From Gavia stellata (taxonomy: Eukaryota; Chordata; Aves; Gaviiformes; Gaviidae), in assembly GCF_030936135.1 (NCBI RefSeq), contig NC_082594.1, positions 22,425,553 through 22,489,552 of the forward strand: 64,000 nucleotides of DNA. The letters run 5' to 3'. Under the pieces are notes generated by a model, which did not search any database, had not been told where the DNA came from, and saw only the letters and a program-made list of their open reading frames with translations. Each line of letters starts with the position of its first letter. Position 1 is the stretch's first letter. Shown one piece after another: positions 27,430-40,071 of this stretch. A program made the translations under genes and the position numbers.

Positions 27430-27770
27430 TGCAAGGCAGGCTTCATTGTAGACTGTGCTACCAGAAATGCTTGTAATAATACCAGTTGTATGGTAGCATT
27501 TCTCATTACATTGAGTTCTCCTTCAAATACCTTGAAATCTAAGCAGATAAGCAACAGGGGAATGAGACTAACCTTTAGTCTGACCCATTTTGCTCCATAT
27601 TCTGTCAGGGGTAACGCTTGTAAAAGTAGCAGTTGGGTGGTAGCACTTCTCATGAAAGAAGGATCTCTCCAAACACCTCAAACTAAGTAGGTGAGCACAC
27701 AGGGCAATGAGAATAACCTCTAGTCCAATCCATATTGCTTCATATTTGTATCCAGTAATGCCCATGAGCC
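27430..27770. repeat. Degenerate tandem repeat, period about 147 bp
   Basis: Two adjoining units can be aligned: one from about 27461 and one from about 27604, with partial copies on each side. Shared blocks include GCTTGTAA at 27469 and 27616, GGTAGCATTTCTCAT against GGTAGCACTTCTCAT, and GGGGAATGAGACTAACCT against GGGCAATGAGAATAACCT. The minus-strand translation shows the repeat too, with MRNATIQLVLLQAF and MRSATTQLLLLQAL 49 residues apart, but there is no sign that this is a real protein. The spacing of 147 bases and the divergence suggest an old local duplication or a decayed minisatellite. Confidence 0.75.
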
Positions 27771-28481
27771 ATTGCTAGCTACGGAAGATAGAGGGTACAA
27801 TGATGTTTAGCTGAGAAAATTTCCCTGTATCTTTTTTTATCAGCAGCATAGGAAATCTCTGTGCTGGAAATCAGGTTGGGGTTATGTTCAGTAGCTGCTC
27901 ATGGAGTGGTCCATAACTCCCCTATCCACCGTAAATTTGTGTAATTTGATTTGAAATCCATTTATACTTTTGATCCCTATAATATTCCGTCATCATGAGT
28001 TGCACAGTTTAGTTATGTGCTTAATACCATAATGGTTTCTTGTTTTCGGGCTTCATGCAACTTGTTTTCCTCTAAGATGAGAAATAGGGGATTGTTGTTC
28101 CCTATTCCCATGTTATTTTGGCCACGTATGAATTTGTGCTCAGCATTGGCTCTTTCTTTTCCAGATGAGGAAGTTTTAGGTTTTTATTATATGGAAGCTT
28201 TTTAATGACCTCTGTTGTTGTTCTCCCTACGCTTTTTTTCCGGTTTGTGTCAGATTCCCTCTTTCATCTTGCCGAATCCATGTAATTGCCCTCTTCCTGA
28301 AATCAGCTCTTGCCCACTCGGTGTTTCATTCTTCCTCCTCATTAACTGTGTTCAGATTTTGTCCATTAATTTCCCACTTTTTCTCTTTTACCTGTTTTGA
28401 GAGGTTATTGCTAACAGCGAGTTGTCTTTGAACCCCATGAAAAATCTCTTGGACAGGACCTGATAATTTGAGGGATTAAAA

Positions 28482-28553
28482 AAGGTAGTGATGAATAGGG
28501 GAATGTGTGTTTCAGGAAAGGTAGTGATGAATAGGGGAATGAGTGTTTCAGGT
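28482..28553. repeat. 36-bp tandem duplication
   Basis: Two direct copies, 28482-28517 and 28518-28553, each begin AAAGGTAGTGATGAATAGGG and end GTGTTTCAGG. They differ at one base (GTGTGT against GAGTGT). It looks like a recent local duplication in intron 1, with no coding role seen. Confidence 0.95.
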
Positions 28554-29561
28554 AGGAATACAATAATTCAGATCCTTGCAAATATTTGGTGCTAGCTGGA
28601 GGAAACAAGTGCATATGTTTTAAATGCTTAACTACAGTTTTATTTTATTTGCCTTTAGGATGTTTGAGTTGCATTTTTTCAGGGTGACCTTTCACAGCTG
28701 TGAAAGCTGGATTCATTAAAAATTAATGAGGACTCTTATATAACCTGGAGATTTGGGGCTATACAAGCACTCCAAATGTTGAAGGCAATACTGTTGTTAA
28801 GTGCCATGTCCCCCAGGAGTGCTGTGGATGCCAGCCCACAAGTGGGAAGGACAAGTATTCCATCTCTTAAAAATCTGAGCTCTTTGAGGCTCTTCTTCTG
28901 TTGCAGTGTATCTCTTCTTCATGTTGCTTTTGGTAGCTGGAGTTACTAATAGGCGTGCATTTTAGATAAAGGACTGTAAGGTACATACTGATTAAAGTAT
29001 GGGGTGGTAGGGGTGGTTTTTTAAAGTGTTACACGTGTTTAAAGCTGAACAAATATTTCTTTGGGTTCTTCAGATTGCACAGATACCTTGTAGTTTTTTA
29101 TTAATCTTGCTAGTTTTATTAGTTTGTTAGGAACATAATTTTAGGACACATTTTGTGACTTAAAGAAAAGGTAAGATGTTACTGTGATGTTGCTTCTGGG
29201 CTACTCAAGAATTCGATAAAATATGGGGAAGACTTGCTGTGTCCCAGAGTAATACATTTATGGGAGATGGACCCCTCGCTAGGCTTATTTCTAGTACGTA
29301 CTAAATGCTTGCTTTATTTTCTTCTTAATAAGAGAGTGAAGGAATGGAAGAAATGTTGATCATTGCATTTAAAAAAAAAAAAAGTTTTTTAAAAAAATCC
29401 CTATTTATGTAGTGAGAGCAAATTCGTATTTTAGCTTTATCAAGGTGGTGTGGTTAGCTTATGGTTTAGCTGGGTATCCAGACATTAAGGTAGTAAAGAA
29501 TCAAAAGAAAATAAGATGCAGAATTTGTATTAATTAGAAACTGTCCTCTGAACGGTGGTGA

Positions 29562-29720
<159 letters not shown>

Positions 29721-30379
29721 TAGCAAACAGACTTATTAAAAGTATTGATTTGAGTGCATGCTGGTTTTTGTTTGCTGAATCATGTTATTCTAGTATGGGG
29801 GCTATTTTATACCTCCATGATAAAAATAAAAGTACAAATGTCATGGAAGAGTTTGTGCACCTATTATGTTTGCTGTCTAAAAATGACAGTGTTTTTAAGT
29901 TAGAATTTACTCCTGCCTCAGGGCAGATTAACTTTAAATGCAGCAGTTAAAAACATGATTAGAGTCAGTGGCTTAAATTATGTATTTGATCTGACTTTTG
30001 CATTAGTGCTTCAGATATTTTCCTAAAGAGATTAATTCTTACTGGCTCATAATGTTTAAAACATGTTAGGTTCTATTTAAGTGAAGACTTCAAACTAAAC
30101 TGGCATTGTTGTTCCCTCGGAGGTTGTAATATACCCATGAATATTTTTCAGATGTTTTCTTTGGTTATTCAGGTTTATATTTGTATATTGCATGTTGTTA
30201 GAAACTGGTGAATAATGTGGTCTAGTTATGGTTTGTGACAAGCTTCCAAAGAAATACTGGTAAAACTGGTATCCTGAAGTTTAACTGTTTTATGTTCTTA
30301 TGTTATACTACTGCTTGGGTTTATTTTTCTTGAAATGTTTCAACTGAAATTGCTTACTAAAAGGAAATACATGTAACTT

Positions 30380-30394
30380 GGGGGGGGGGGGGGG
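30380..30394. repeat. Poly-G tract (15 G)
   Basis: A run of 15 G lies in intron 2 on the coding strand. It is likely to vary in length between individuals. In RNA, a long G run can form quadruplex-like structures, but nothing else around it suggests a specific function. Confidence 0.95.
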
Positions 30395-33300
30395 CAAGCT
30401 AATAGTTTATTTTCAGTCCATATTCCTCAAGACTGTAAAACTATACCTACCCAAATTTCATTTTTATTGATTGAAGTAAGTACCAGGCTTTCCTACTTTG
30501 TCAGCTTCCAGCTGGCTTTGTGATTTCAAACACGTTAGTCCTTGAACTGAGTGAGGTGAAGAAAATGAAGCGCAAAGAATATTCTTCAAGAGAAACCCTT
30601 CCTGTCCATTGGTGACAGCTGAGCCTCCCTGTCATTGTAGACATCCACACTGAACTAAAGGAGCTGAAAACAATGTCTTAAATTTTGCTTATTTCAACCA
30701 TTTTGGCAGAAATTTTCCAAATACTTTTACTCCCTCAGGCTGAATGCTTTTGGCAAGTGTCAGCTACAATTTCAGAGGGATTTGGGAAAATTTTTTGTTC
30801 ATCTTTTTGCAGTGATTTACCTGAAGAGTTTCAAAGAGTTTGTTCTGCTTGAATTTGGCAGGAGAAGCTTGGCTGGTGTTAGGGAGGTGTCTCTGCTCTG
30901 GGTATGACCCTAACTCAATTTCTATCTATTAAAAGAGAATCGCTAACTTGGCTGACAGTCGAGAAGGATTTGGCCTTATTGCATGACTTGAGGAGTGTTG
31001 TGCAGTCATTTCTCTTGGGCAGCAGGGTCCCTGGTAGTGATGGAAGAGGAGCAAGAAACAGGGAGGCTTTCTCCTTGCTGTGAGCTGCTGCAGTAGCATG
31101 CAGCCCTTTGAAGAGAACAGCAGTACAATGCAGGACCCATGTGGAAGAGGGTGGGTGGGGGAAGGAGGGGAACATACTGAAGACACCAAAGAAGCCAAGA
31201 AAGCAGGCACTGAGAGCAAAGAGGGGAGTGCAAAAGCAGGCCTAGGGGTAGAGAGAGTAACCTGAAGCAGCATTTCTTGAGCTGTTGTTGACTTTGCTTC
31301 CGGTTATGCTTCCAGGCTTGCAACTGCTGATACTGTGGTTGAATTTTCCTGCAGCTGAATTAATAATTCACCATGGACCTCTAGGGTTTGAATCTCTTTT
31401 CCTTACTGTTCTTTTGATGTTGCTGTTTAGAGTTAACAGGAGAATTTTTTCCCCAAAATGTGTTGTTCATTTTAATTCTGTTCAATAGAATTTTTTTCCC
31501 CCTTTCTATTGATTAATATTGTAAAAGGAAAAAAGGAACCTCATATGGAGATGGATCAAATTGAGGATAATAGCCATATTGTTTGTATTGATTATGTGAG
31601 TATGTGTAATGTATATATGAAAATGCTACTGAGTTAATCAGGAGTGTTGTACCCTAAAATGTCATCTGTACATCTAATTAATAAAATTATTTGTTCTTAT
31701 ACTTAAAAAGTCGAGGCTGAATGCCAGACCTTGTTACAGTCTGTTCTGGACTACCCCAATTAATGCATTTTATGAGCATGGTGGTCTTAGGAACTAGGAT
31801 GACTTGGTTTGCATATGAGATGTATCCATTTCAGTTTCTCTGGAGAGCTGAAGCTTGTATATTTTACTTTGTGACTATCTGGGAAGAGTGCAGTTTGATA
31901 TAAATCCCAGTGGAACTCTTCCTTGGTTTTATAACTCTACAATGGCTTTCATCTTGTTCATGACAAATAACTTCAGTTTTGGACTATTGAGTAACTTATA
32001 TGTTCAAAAATGCCCATAGCCTCCTCCTTTGGTGCAGACATCTGAGCTGAAGAACAGTGTCTAATGTCCAGAAAAATGAAATAATTATTGAAATGCATCA
32101 GTTACAGGGAAAGGCTTGAACTAGGTCAGAGACCTGAGTTGAAACGGCTGACTCAGTTATGAGATGAGCTCAACCTATGTATGTATATGAAAGACTTTCT
32201 AAGTTTCAGTACTTCCTGCAGCATGAGAACTTTGACATAATGTTCAAAACCTAGTTAGTCTCTTACTCTGTTGAAATAAGAGGGGTTTTTTCAATGATTT
32301 CATGTAAACCAATTGTTTAACTGATAGAATTAACAGTTACTGTGCTAATTATGCTAATTGAATCAGGATCTTTAATATCAAGATAGTTGTATTCTTCCTT
32401 ATCTTCCCCCATTCATCCACCATGGTAAGCATTTGTGAATCCTGCCTCTTCCAGAACGTTAACTGAATGTTTGGCTGCTCATCTCTTGTGCTCTGCAGAT
32501 GTGCGCACTGCCTGGGATTCCGGGTATCTTTTTTGTGATCTGCACTTTCACTTCCGGGGATTTAAGCAGGCGCTAAAACTGCATGCTCATCATACCAAGA
32601 GATGGATTTGTATTAGATGGAAGAGCAGAGGGATAGAATGGTGAAGATTTGTATAAAAATATACAAAATATACAAGCCCAAACACTCGATTCCTTGTCTT
32701 CTGATTTAATCACAAGGAAGGAAATCATTGAAGCCTATCCACCTGGAATAGTGCAGCAAATGCTATTTCACAGTTCACAAAGCAGGAGAATTCTTCAAGG
32801 CTGTAGGAAGCTGGAGTAGTTAACCAGGCTTCAAATAGAGCATCAGCATTTTGGGTTGGGCAGTTTCCTATACAGGAGTCTTAGATATTAGAGTAATCAA
32901 ATGACTTTCTGACACTTTTCTTGTTGATTAGCATTTTTCATTCAGTTTTAACAGGTTTGCAAGTACTTCACTTGCCTATGCTTCCTTTGGCTAGTGCGAA
33001 GTTGCTTGGGTTGTTGGCTTTTTAGGCTTTTTTTTGTGGGTTTTTTCTTTTTTTTTTTTTTTCTTTACTTTTGGCAGGGCTTCCATGTAGCTTTGGTTTT
33101 TTTGGTGCCCAGTTTGGTTGACAGAAATATCCCTGAAAAGCCTGTTTGCATGTAAAAACACCACATAGGATTTTTATATGATAGTGTTAGTTTGTGACTT
33201 GGCTCTGAAGAGGAGCTGCTAGATATGGTGGTAGACACTCTCAGTGATGGTAATGCTGAATGGGACAAAGCAGAGCTGGGGTGGACAATGCTGCACTCTG

Positions 33301-35584
33301 TATGTCTCCTGTCTGTGTGTTGTCCTTCAAACACCATAGCCAGCTTGTACAAGTTAGAACAGCCTTGAGCCTGCTGGAGCTGGGACATAAAACTACAGAA
33401 CAGTAGTTGGCTTCTCTGATCATTTCTGCTCCTTAGGTCTGCCTTGGAGGCATTTGGGCATTCCTAGGATTTTGTCGTTTCCTGTGATAACAAATGCAGA
33501 CTTTCGTCACAAAAGGTGGTGTCTTCTGTGTTGGATCTAGTGACAGCGTGGCTGTAGGATGAGGAAGTTCATCTTCACCAAAGGGAAAATGAACAGTGTT
33601 GTTAGTTTTTTGTTGTGTGAGCAAGCTGAGTTGAACCATCCTTTGGTCACATCGTTGCTTAACGTGGCTCAGGAGAAATGGTAGGAACCTACAGGGGTGG
33701 TTTGGGTGTAGTGCAGACTTGTATCGTAACGTTCACAGATCTGAGTGTTAACAAAAGAAAGGGGAGTATTGATTTTTGTCTCCCAGGCAGGAGGCTCAGG
33801 GCCCAGTACAGATCTCCTTTGGTCAGGAACTTGGCTGGGTTTGCAGGGAGCAGGGACGTGGTACCTGGGCAGTGTGAGAATAAGCAGAGAGATAGCTGGT
33901 TGATGACTGCTGCTCCTACCTGAAAGGGAAAGCCTCTGCAGCCGTCCTGCTCACCTCTGCAACTGCTCCGCCACCCTGGCTTTCAGCTTGTGGGCTGGAA
34001 GGTGGCAGAGGTAGAGGCAGAGCTAGAGCAGCAAGCCTGTGCCTCTGAGCAGGTGAGAAGGGAGCTGCCATTGACTAGTGGTCTTGGCCAAGTTGACCTC
34101 GGTGGAAGAGGCTGCTGTAGAGGTGAATTGGTCCTCCTCACCCCTGGGGCTTCCATGTCCTGGGTGACAAGAAGTTGTCATTACATGATTATCAGGCGTC
34201 TTTCCCCTCTGTCAGTGGAGGAGATGGAAGAAGAGCTTAAGGGCTTTTTTAGAGCCGGTCTGAGGTTGACCAAGGACTCTGCAGCAGCTGGAGGGACCCC
34301 ATGAGGCAGAAGCTGAAACTGGGTGACTCCAGGATTCACCCTCTTCAACATCTTCCCCTGGTAAGGAACAAATGACTGTCCCAGTAAGTTTGCTGGAAGA
34401 GATCCCGTACCAGCTGTGCTATAAGGAAAAATATTCGGGTGCAGGTTTCTCAGGTTATGGGGCTGTCATGTCCTTTCCACACTAACAGTGAAAGCAGTTT
34501 CCCACAAGACCAAACAGAGAAATCATTCAGATGAGTACAATCCTCATGTCAGAAGACAAGGAATGGTTTCTTGGCAATCTTTCCATGTGGTGAAAGGCAG
34601 CAAGTTATTGAGGAAGACAAATGTTTGATTTGACCTTCTTTGGCAAGTCTAATGACTCTCAAATGCTTTAATTTCATAGTAGTATGGTATGTAAACTGTG
34701 AGTTGTGACAGAGTACTTTATTGAGCTATGTTGCAGGGCTACAAACGGTATTCTTGAGAGATTTTGTATGAAGGGAGGGTAGTAGTATTTTTAGGTCTGT
34801 TAAAGTGGGACAAAGATACTGATTACATGTTAGAGATTGGAATCCTTAGGAATTGTAATGTTTTCTGTGAACAGCAGAATTTGACCAAGCTTGACATCCA
34901 GTGCCTGTCTCAGCTGGATTCTTCATACACCTCCTTACTTTCAGAAGACCTTTAATAACATCTCTTCTAATACTTTGAATGTGTTTGGATATAAGAGGTG
35001 CTAATAAATATTGACTTGTATGTGTGATCACCTAAGACTCATTTGTTTGGAAACCACAGAAGTTAAAAACAGAAATGTGCATTTTTTTCTCTTGACATTT
35101 TGTGTTGTCAGGCTTCTTTTTTGTAACATTTAGGACTTCAAAAATAAAAACAAAATAATAAAATAAAGCAAGGATTTCACACGGTTGTATGTCTGAAGAA
35201 CTGGAGCTTCAAAAATGTATTGTCAGCTTCATAATAAATTCATAGAGTGAGCAGTATTACAACTTTTTCTATTACATTGCCTTTGTAAGCTTCCATTTGA
35301 ACACTTCTGAAAGAAAAACAGTACTTTAAGCAGGTATTTTGTTCTTTTTTAGTACTGTGGAATATCTGACTCATGAGACTATAAAAGCGTAAAGTTGTAT
35401 TTACATTGAAAGAAACAGATCTTGAATCTACTGGATAGCAGCTAAGCCAAATTGGGATTTAAGAACTTGAGTAATAAAATTTGGGTTTTAGTTTAAATAA
35501 CAAGTTTAAAGTACTTGAGTAGAGCTCCAACTTTTTGATAGGAAACTCAGACTAGTGATTTGAATTATTTTTTTTAGAAATTTA

Positions 35585-36240
35585 TTTTATGAATGTAGGA
35601 TTGGATGACACCTCTGGAGTCATCATATTCTGCTCCTGCTCTTGCAGAAAAGCAAAGCGCAACTTCAAAAAATTAGCAAACTGCAAGTTAAACTTGTAAG
35701 GAAAAGAAAAATCTCTGAAGGCAGTTCCTGAGTCTCATTCTAGGAATGACTCTATAAACATTATTGAGCTTTTAAAGCCAAAATTAATCATGACTAGTTC
35801 ATACCCATTTGTACTTAGGATAATATTGTCAGATAGAATAGCTCTTCTCTCCCACTTTCATTTTAAAGAGAGAGAGACTCTTTCTTTCTCTGGCTTTGTT
35901 TTGGTAGGCTATAAGGATTTTGGCTTGGCTTGCCAGTTTCCCTTTGTGCAGTAGGCTTTCCCTTTTTCTGGGTGTAGGCTTGGGCTTTATTTGCCCTGTT
36001 GCAATTGAAATTAATCTTCCCTGAATTGGCCAGAATTGTGCATAGCATTTCAGGTAGTGTCTCACTAGTGCCTATGCTATTGTAGCAGTAGTTCCACTGG
36101 TATCCTCAGGATGACTAAATCTTTGTCAGTCGTCTTCTGGTCTGAAAAAATCACTTTTTTCTCCATCAACTGCGATCTGCTTTCTGTTCCATGTCCCTGT
36201 ATGCCCATTTTCCATCTTAAGGCCATGGCGTGACTATTAA
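35585..36240 (-). mobile_element. Old CR1 LINE remnant
   Basis: The left edge (AGGATTGGATGACACCTCTGG) resembles the reverse complement of an old CR1 3' end, including the block like CTGCTC...CAAAGCGCAACTTCAA. Around 36030-36070 the segment CAGAATTGTGCATAGCATTT and the following GTGTCTCACTAGTGCC match the reverse complement of the CR1/L3 region encoding the C-terminal RT tail. In between, similarity is weak. Frame breaks are many, so this is an ancient insertion with uncertain limits. Confidence 0.5.
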
Positions 36241-36630
36241 TATATGATTTGTTTGTTGCTAGATCACTTGGTGGAATTGATGTGAACCTTTTTGAAGCAT
36301 GACTTGATGATCATATTTTGAATTTACGCCATCAGACTAGCAAGATGACGCAATAGTGATTTTTGCTAAAGTGAATGTTTCACTTGATATTGCCTATGGC
36401 TTTGTGTCTAGCCAACTTTCTGACTGTCCTAAGTTTTGGGAGAAACGTGTTACTTTGCGCTCATAGGAAGGCAGTGAGAGCAAGGAGTTGCCTTTTCTAA
36501 AATGGCTAATGTCCTGAGACAAGACATAAGAGAAACTTTTTCTGGGCCAGGTCACCTGGCCAATTGCTCTAGCAAATTAGTCTATGCTCGATTATAGAAG
36601 TAAGCATGGTAGTATTGCAACAGTAAGCAG

Positions 36631-36684
36631 GTTACATTCTCTGTGGATCACGTGTAGTTACATTCTCTGTGGATCACGTGTAGT
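36631..36684. repeat. 26-bp tandem duplication carrying CACGTG E-boxes
   Basis: Two perfect copies, 36631-36656 and 36657-36682, of a unit beginning GTTACATTCTCTGTGGATCA, plus two bases of a third. Each unit carries CACGTG, at 36649-36654 and 36675-36680, giving two E-box cores 26 bases apart, centre to centre. Perfect identity implies a recent duplication. Confidence 0.97.
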
Positions 36685-37945
36685 CGCAATCATTAAGAGT
36701 GGGGGTGGAATGACATTTGCAGTAAAGCTAGAAATCCTCACTTAACGTGAAGAGTGTGGTATATTGAATGTGCTCATTGAGTACAGCGTCTTGGCTCATG
36801 AGAAGTGCCTGTAGTGGTGGAGAGCCATATGGGAAATGTGGGAGTATCACCAGAGGAAGGAGATCATGTTCATTGAGACTTGCGCTGAGTTCAGCTCATA
36901 TTTGATGTGAAAGGTAATTATTGTTAGTGTCCTTGTGCAAGAAAAGATTTGCCTTAGTCATGAGGCAGTTAGCCAGGCTGCCTTATTGCTGCTGTTGATT
37001 ATTTAATAATGTCCTGTCTTACCCCACTTTGTCCTTGTTCTTGAAGCAATTTAACAATTTTATGCATTGTTAGGACGCTTTCATTCACTGTCCACCAGCT
37101 GCCCCATGGCTGTGGAATGAGTATTTCTGCATTTGAAGAGGGAGATGGGGGAACCTTAGTGTGAGCCCAGGACTTGCACATAGGGATGCTGTTTCCCTTG
37201 CTGTGTCTTGCACAATATTTATGAAAGCAAGGGCAAGACCAGCCTGGGTCTGTTGCTGATTTGTATTTCTTTGAAGTCTCCCTTTCTTATAAAGGGCACC
37301 CAGGCCAACTAATTTAAGGGAAACCTTTCTTGCTGTGGAAATGCTCTTGAATCGTTGTGTGATATGCAAATGAAAAGGACAGTAACTTACTGAGAGCCAA
37401 ATGCATAGTTTTTGTCTACTTTCTCTTTGTGTTTTATAGAGCTGAACTATGACTAGAGTCATTAGGCCAAAAAGTGGTCTTTATCATTAGCAGGCATCGT
37501 ACTGATGGTTGTACTGTGTCTCTGGCAGTCCGCTTTCTCTCTAGTGAACTCTTGTCAGCTGCTGGACACGAGGCAAGTCATCTGGTAGGAAAAGCATTTA
37601 GCATATGGGCTAGAGAGGCCTCGTTCATGGAGAGTGAGGTTCCTGGAAATGCTGTTTACAGCCCATGTGATATGTTATCGTCTGCATGAGCTCTTTCTGT
37701 CCTTCAGACAGCATTTGCATTTGTTGCTCTTCATTATCACTGTTCTGGAGCATTTCAGCCTTTCCAAGGCAGTGATTCAGGGATCATCTGTCACCACTGC
37801 AGCAAGCGTTTCCTTATTCTGATGGTTTTCCTGATGTATATTAGCCATCCTATTCACTGGGGTGCTTGTGGCTGTCTAGCTTTGATCAAACGTGTCAGGT
37901 TTTTTAGGCAGACTGCGAGAATATGTAATTAAGGGCTATTCAGCG

Positions 37946-37970
37946 TAAAAGGCAAAGGCAAAGGCAAAAC
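37946..37970. repeat. Short hexanucleotide repeat (AAGGCA)n
   Basis: About three and a half copies of a six-base unit (AAAGGC) in intron 2, forming a minor microsatellite. Confidence 0.85.
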
Positions 37971-39646
37971 CCAGCAAAAATGGTAAACTGAGCACACAAA
38001 TGCACAAACCATAACAGTTACTATCAGTGACAGTAACAAAGGCTAGAACTCTTAAAACATTGGTGGTGGGCCACAGAACAAACCTCTCAAGTTGTGTCCT
38101 TGAAGAGAGTCAACCAGGGCTTTGTAATGGATGAGAAGAAAAGTACATTGCTATGGATCTTATAGGAGGATAGAGGTTTTATTGGGTATTTTGAGAGGCC
38201 TGCTGGGACTCTGTAAAACTTCTGTGGGATGTTTAGAGGAAGGATGAAAGGCAGGAAAGGGAGTGATCAAGGTGGATTGGGGACAAAAAAGCATGGGGAA
38301 ATGGAGAGGGAATAAGGGGCAGGTCTCATGTAAGCAGGCTACTGGGCAGCATGCTTATCTGGCCAAGCCCTGTACATGGTCACCACAGTCCATCCTGTGT
38401 CTGTTCCTATTATCTGTGTGAATGTGCTCTGTGTTCTGCATGTGCATCTGTGACCAGCTAGCAAACTTGAAGCTGAGCTAGGTGGTGAGAACAGGATGAG
38501 GTCTGCAGGGGCCAGATTCTGGGAATACCACAGGTCTGCAGAAGCTGAATACAGGATGTAGGTCAGGAGATGAATACACACACACATTTCTCCCTGATAG
38601 CTTGTGTGTGTGACCTGCTAGTGATCTTCCAGTGTGCAGAACCAGCAAGCAGGGGGGGACTGAAATCTGGAGAAACCCGACATCGGAGCTGGAACCTGGA
38701 TAAAAGGGCACCATGGCGTCTGGGCTTGGCTTCTGAACAGACATATGGTCTGCACTGGGGTCCAAGGGACCAGTGAATATGTGTCCATGTATGTGAACTT
38801 TAAGCCTGATTAGCTGGAGTGTAGAAAGGGATCCAGGCCAGTTGTGTTGTTCAAGTTTTACTTGTACTGTTGGTGCTTATGTGGGTGCCTGCAAAGAAGA
38901 TGCTGCTCTCCTGCCTCTGTTGATACCTGTGTGGTTGGGCATGTCTGTTTTGTGTGTGTACCTGTGGGCAATGCATGCTCAGTTACTTCTATCTTGCTAC
39001 TGGCTGGATTTGGAAACAGTGAAGAGCAGCAGCCTGTCATCTAGCAGACAGGAGGAATGCTGTGAATCTCAAAAGTCCATAGGATTGACTACCCCTTGCA
39101 CACACAAAGGAGAATTATGTCTATGTTGTCTCGCTATACAGACAGGGAACCCTTCTGCTGCATTACTCAGTTTCTCATCTTTGTTTTGTGTTTTGGACCA
39201 GCTTTGGTGATGGGGTCTCTGTGTGTCCTCTGAGAGGAATCACATTTGATGTGAAGAGGTTGGGTTTTTAAAGTGGGTGATAGCTGCTACCTGGGGAATA
39301 AGGAGTAGGATGGACTTAAAATGGAACAGGAAGGCGTGAAGGGGAAAATGACATTTTCTGTAGCTCTGACTAGTGTCTGCCTCTTTCATCGAGGAATAGT
39401 CTGTTGTCTGGTACAGGTGTGTCATCAGGCCACAGGAAATCTGATAAAGTGTTGGTATGGGCACATAGTTGCTGAACTGTCATGCAATCTTCTGGGTACA
39501 GTTAATTAATCAAAATGTTCAGCATAAATTTAAGCTGTGAATTTATACTGATTCAACAAAGTCCTTTGCTGTAAGGACTGGCACAATGTATCCTTAAACC
39601 CTATAACCTTATTCACTGTGAAGAGGCTGACTCCCACCGATGGTCT

Positions 39647-40071
39647 GATGCTGTACTGGGTCTGGCTGGGATGCAGTTAATCTTTTCCATAGCAGCCTGT
39701 ATGGTGCTGTGTTTTGGATTTGCCACTAAAGCAGTGCTGATAACCCACCAGTGTTTTGGCTATTGCTGAGCAGTGCTTGCACAGTGTTTAGGTTTTTTCT
39801 CTTTTCCACTCTGCCCCTCCTCCCTTTGGGGAGGTAGCCTTTGCTTGGAGACTGGCTGGGCTGCTTGTGGGTAGTGGTGAGTGATTGCCTTTGCATCACT
39901 TGTGGTGGTGTTTCTTTTTTAATTCCTCTTTCCTTTGCTTATTAAACTGTCTTGTCCTCACCCACAGATTTTCTTGCTTTTTTTGCTCTTCCTCTCCCAT
40001 CTGACTGAACAGGGTGAGCAAGTGGCTGTGTGAGGCTTAGCTGCTGGCTGGGGTCAACCTACCACAGATGG
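39647..40071 (+). mobile_element. ERVL-type solo LTR with internal deletion
   Basis: The LTR spans 39652-40066. It starts TGTACTGGGTCTGGCTGGGA and ends GGGGTCAACCTACCACA, so TG...CA. The flanking 5-mers are GATGC (39647-39651) and GATGG (40067-40071), a 4/5 match consistent with a decayed target duplication. The R/U5-side block CTTATTAAACTGTCTTG sits near 39939-39955. At 415 bases it is about 165 shorter than the related LTR at 20867-21446; the missing part lies between the CACTCTGCCCC block and the ATTAAA block. It belongs to the same LTR family but lies in the opposite orientation. No viral genes are present. Confidence 0.88.

Noticed and set aside
33030..33062. T-rich run as a retrogene poly(A) tail
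   Set aside because: A T-run mixed with G is common in introns, and no retrocopied gene or target duplication could be seen beside it.
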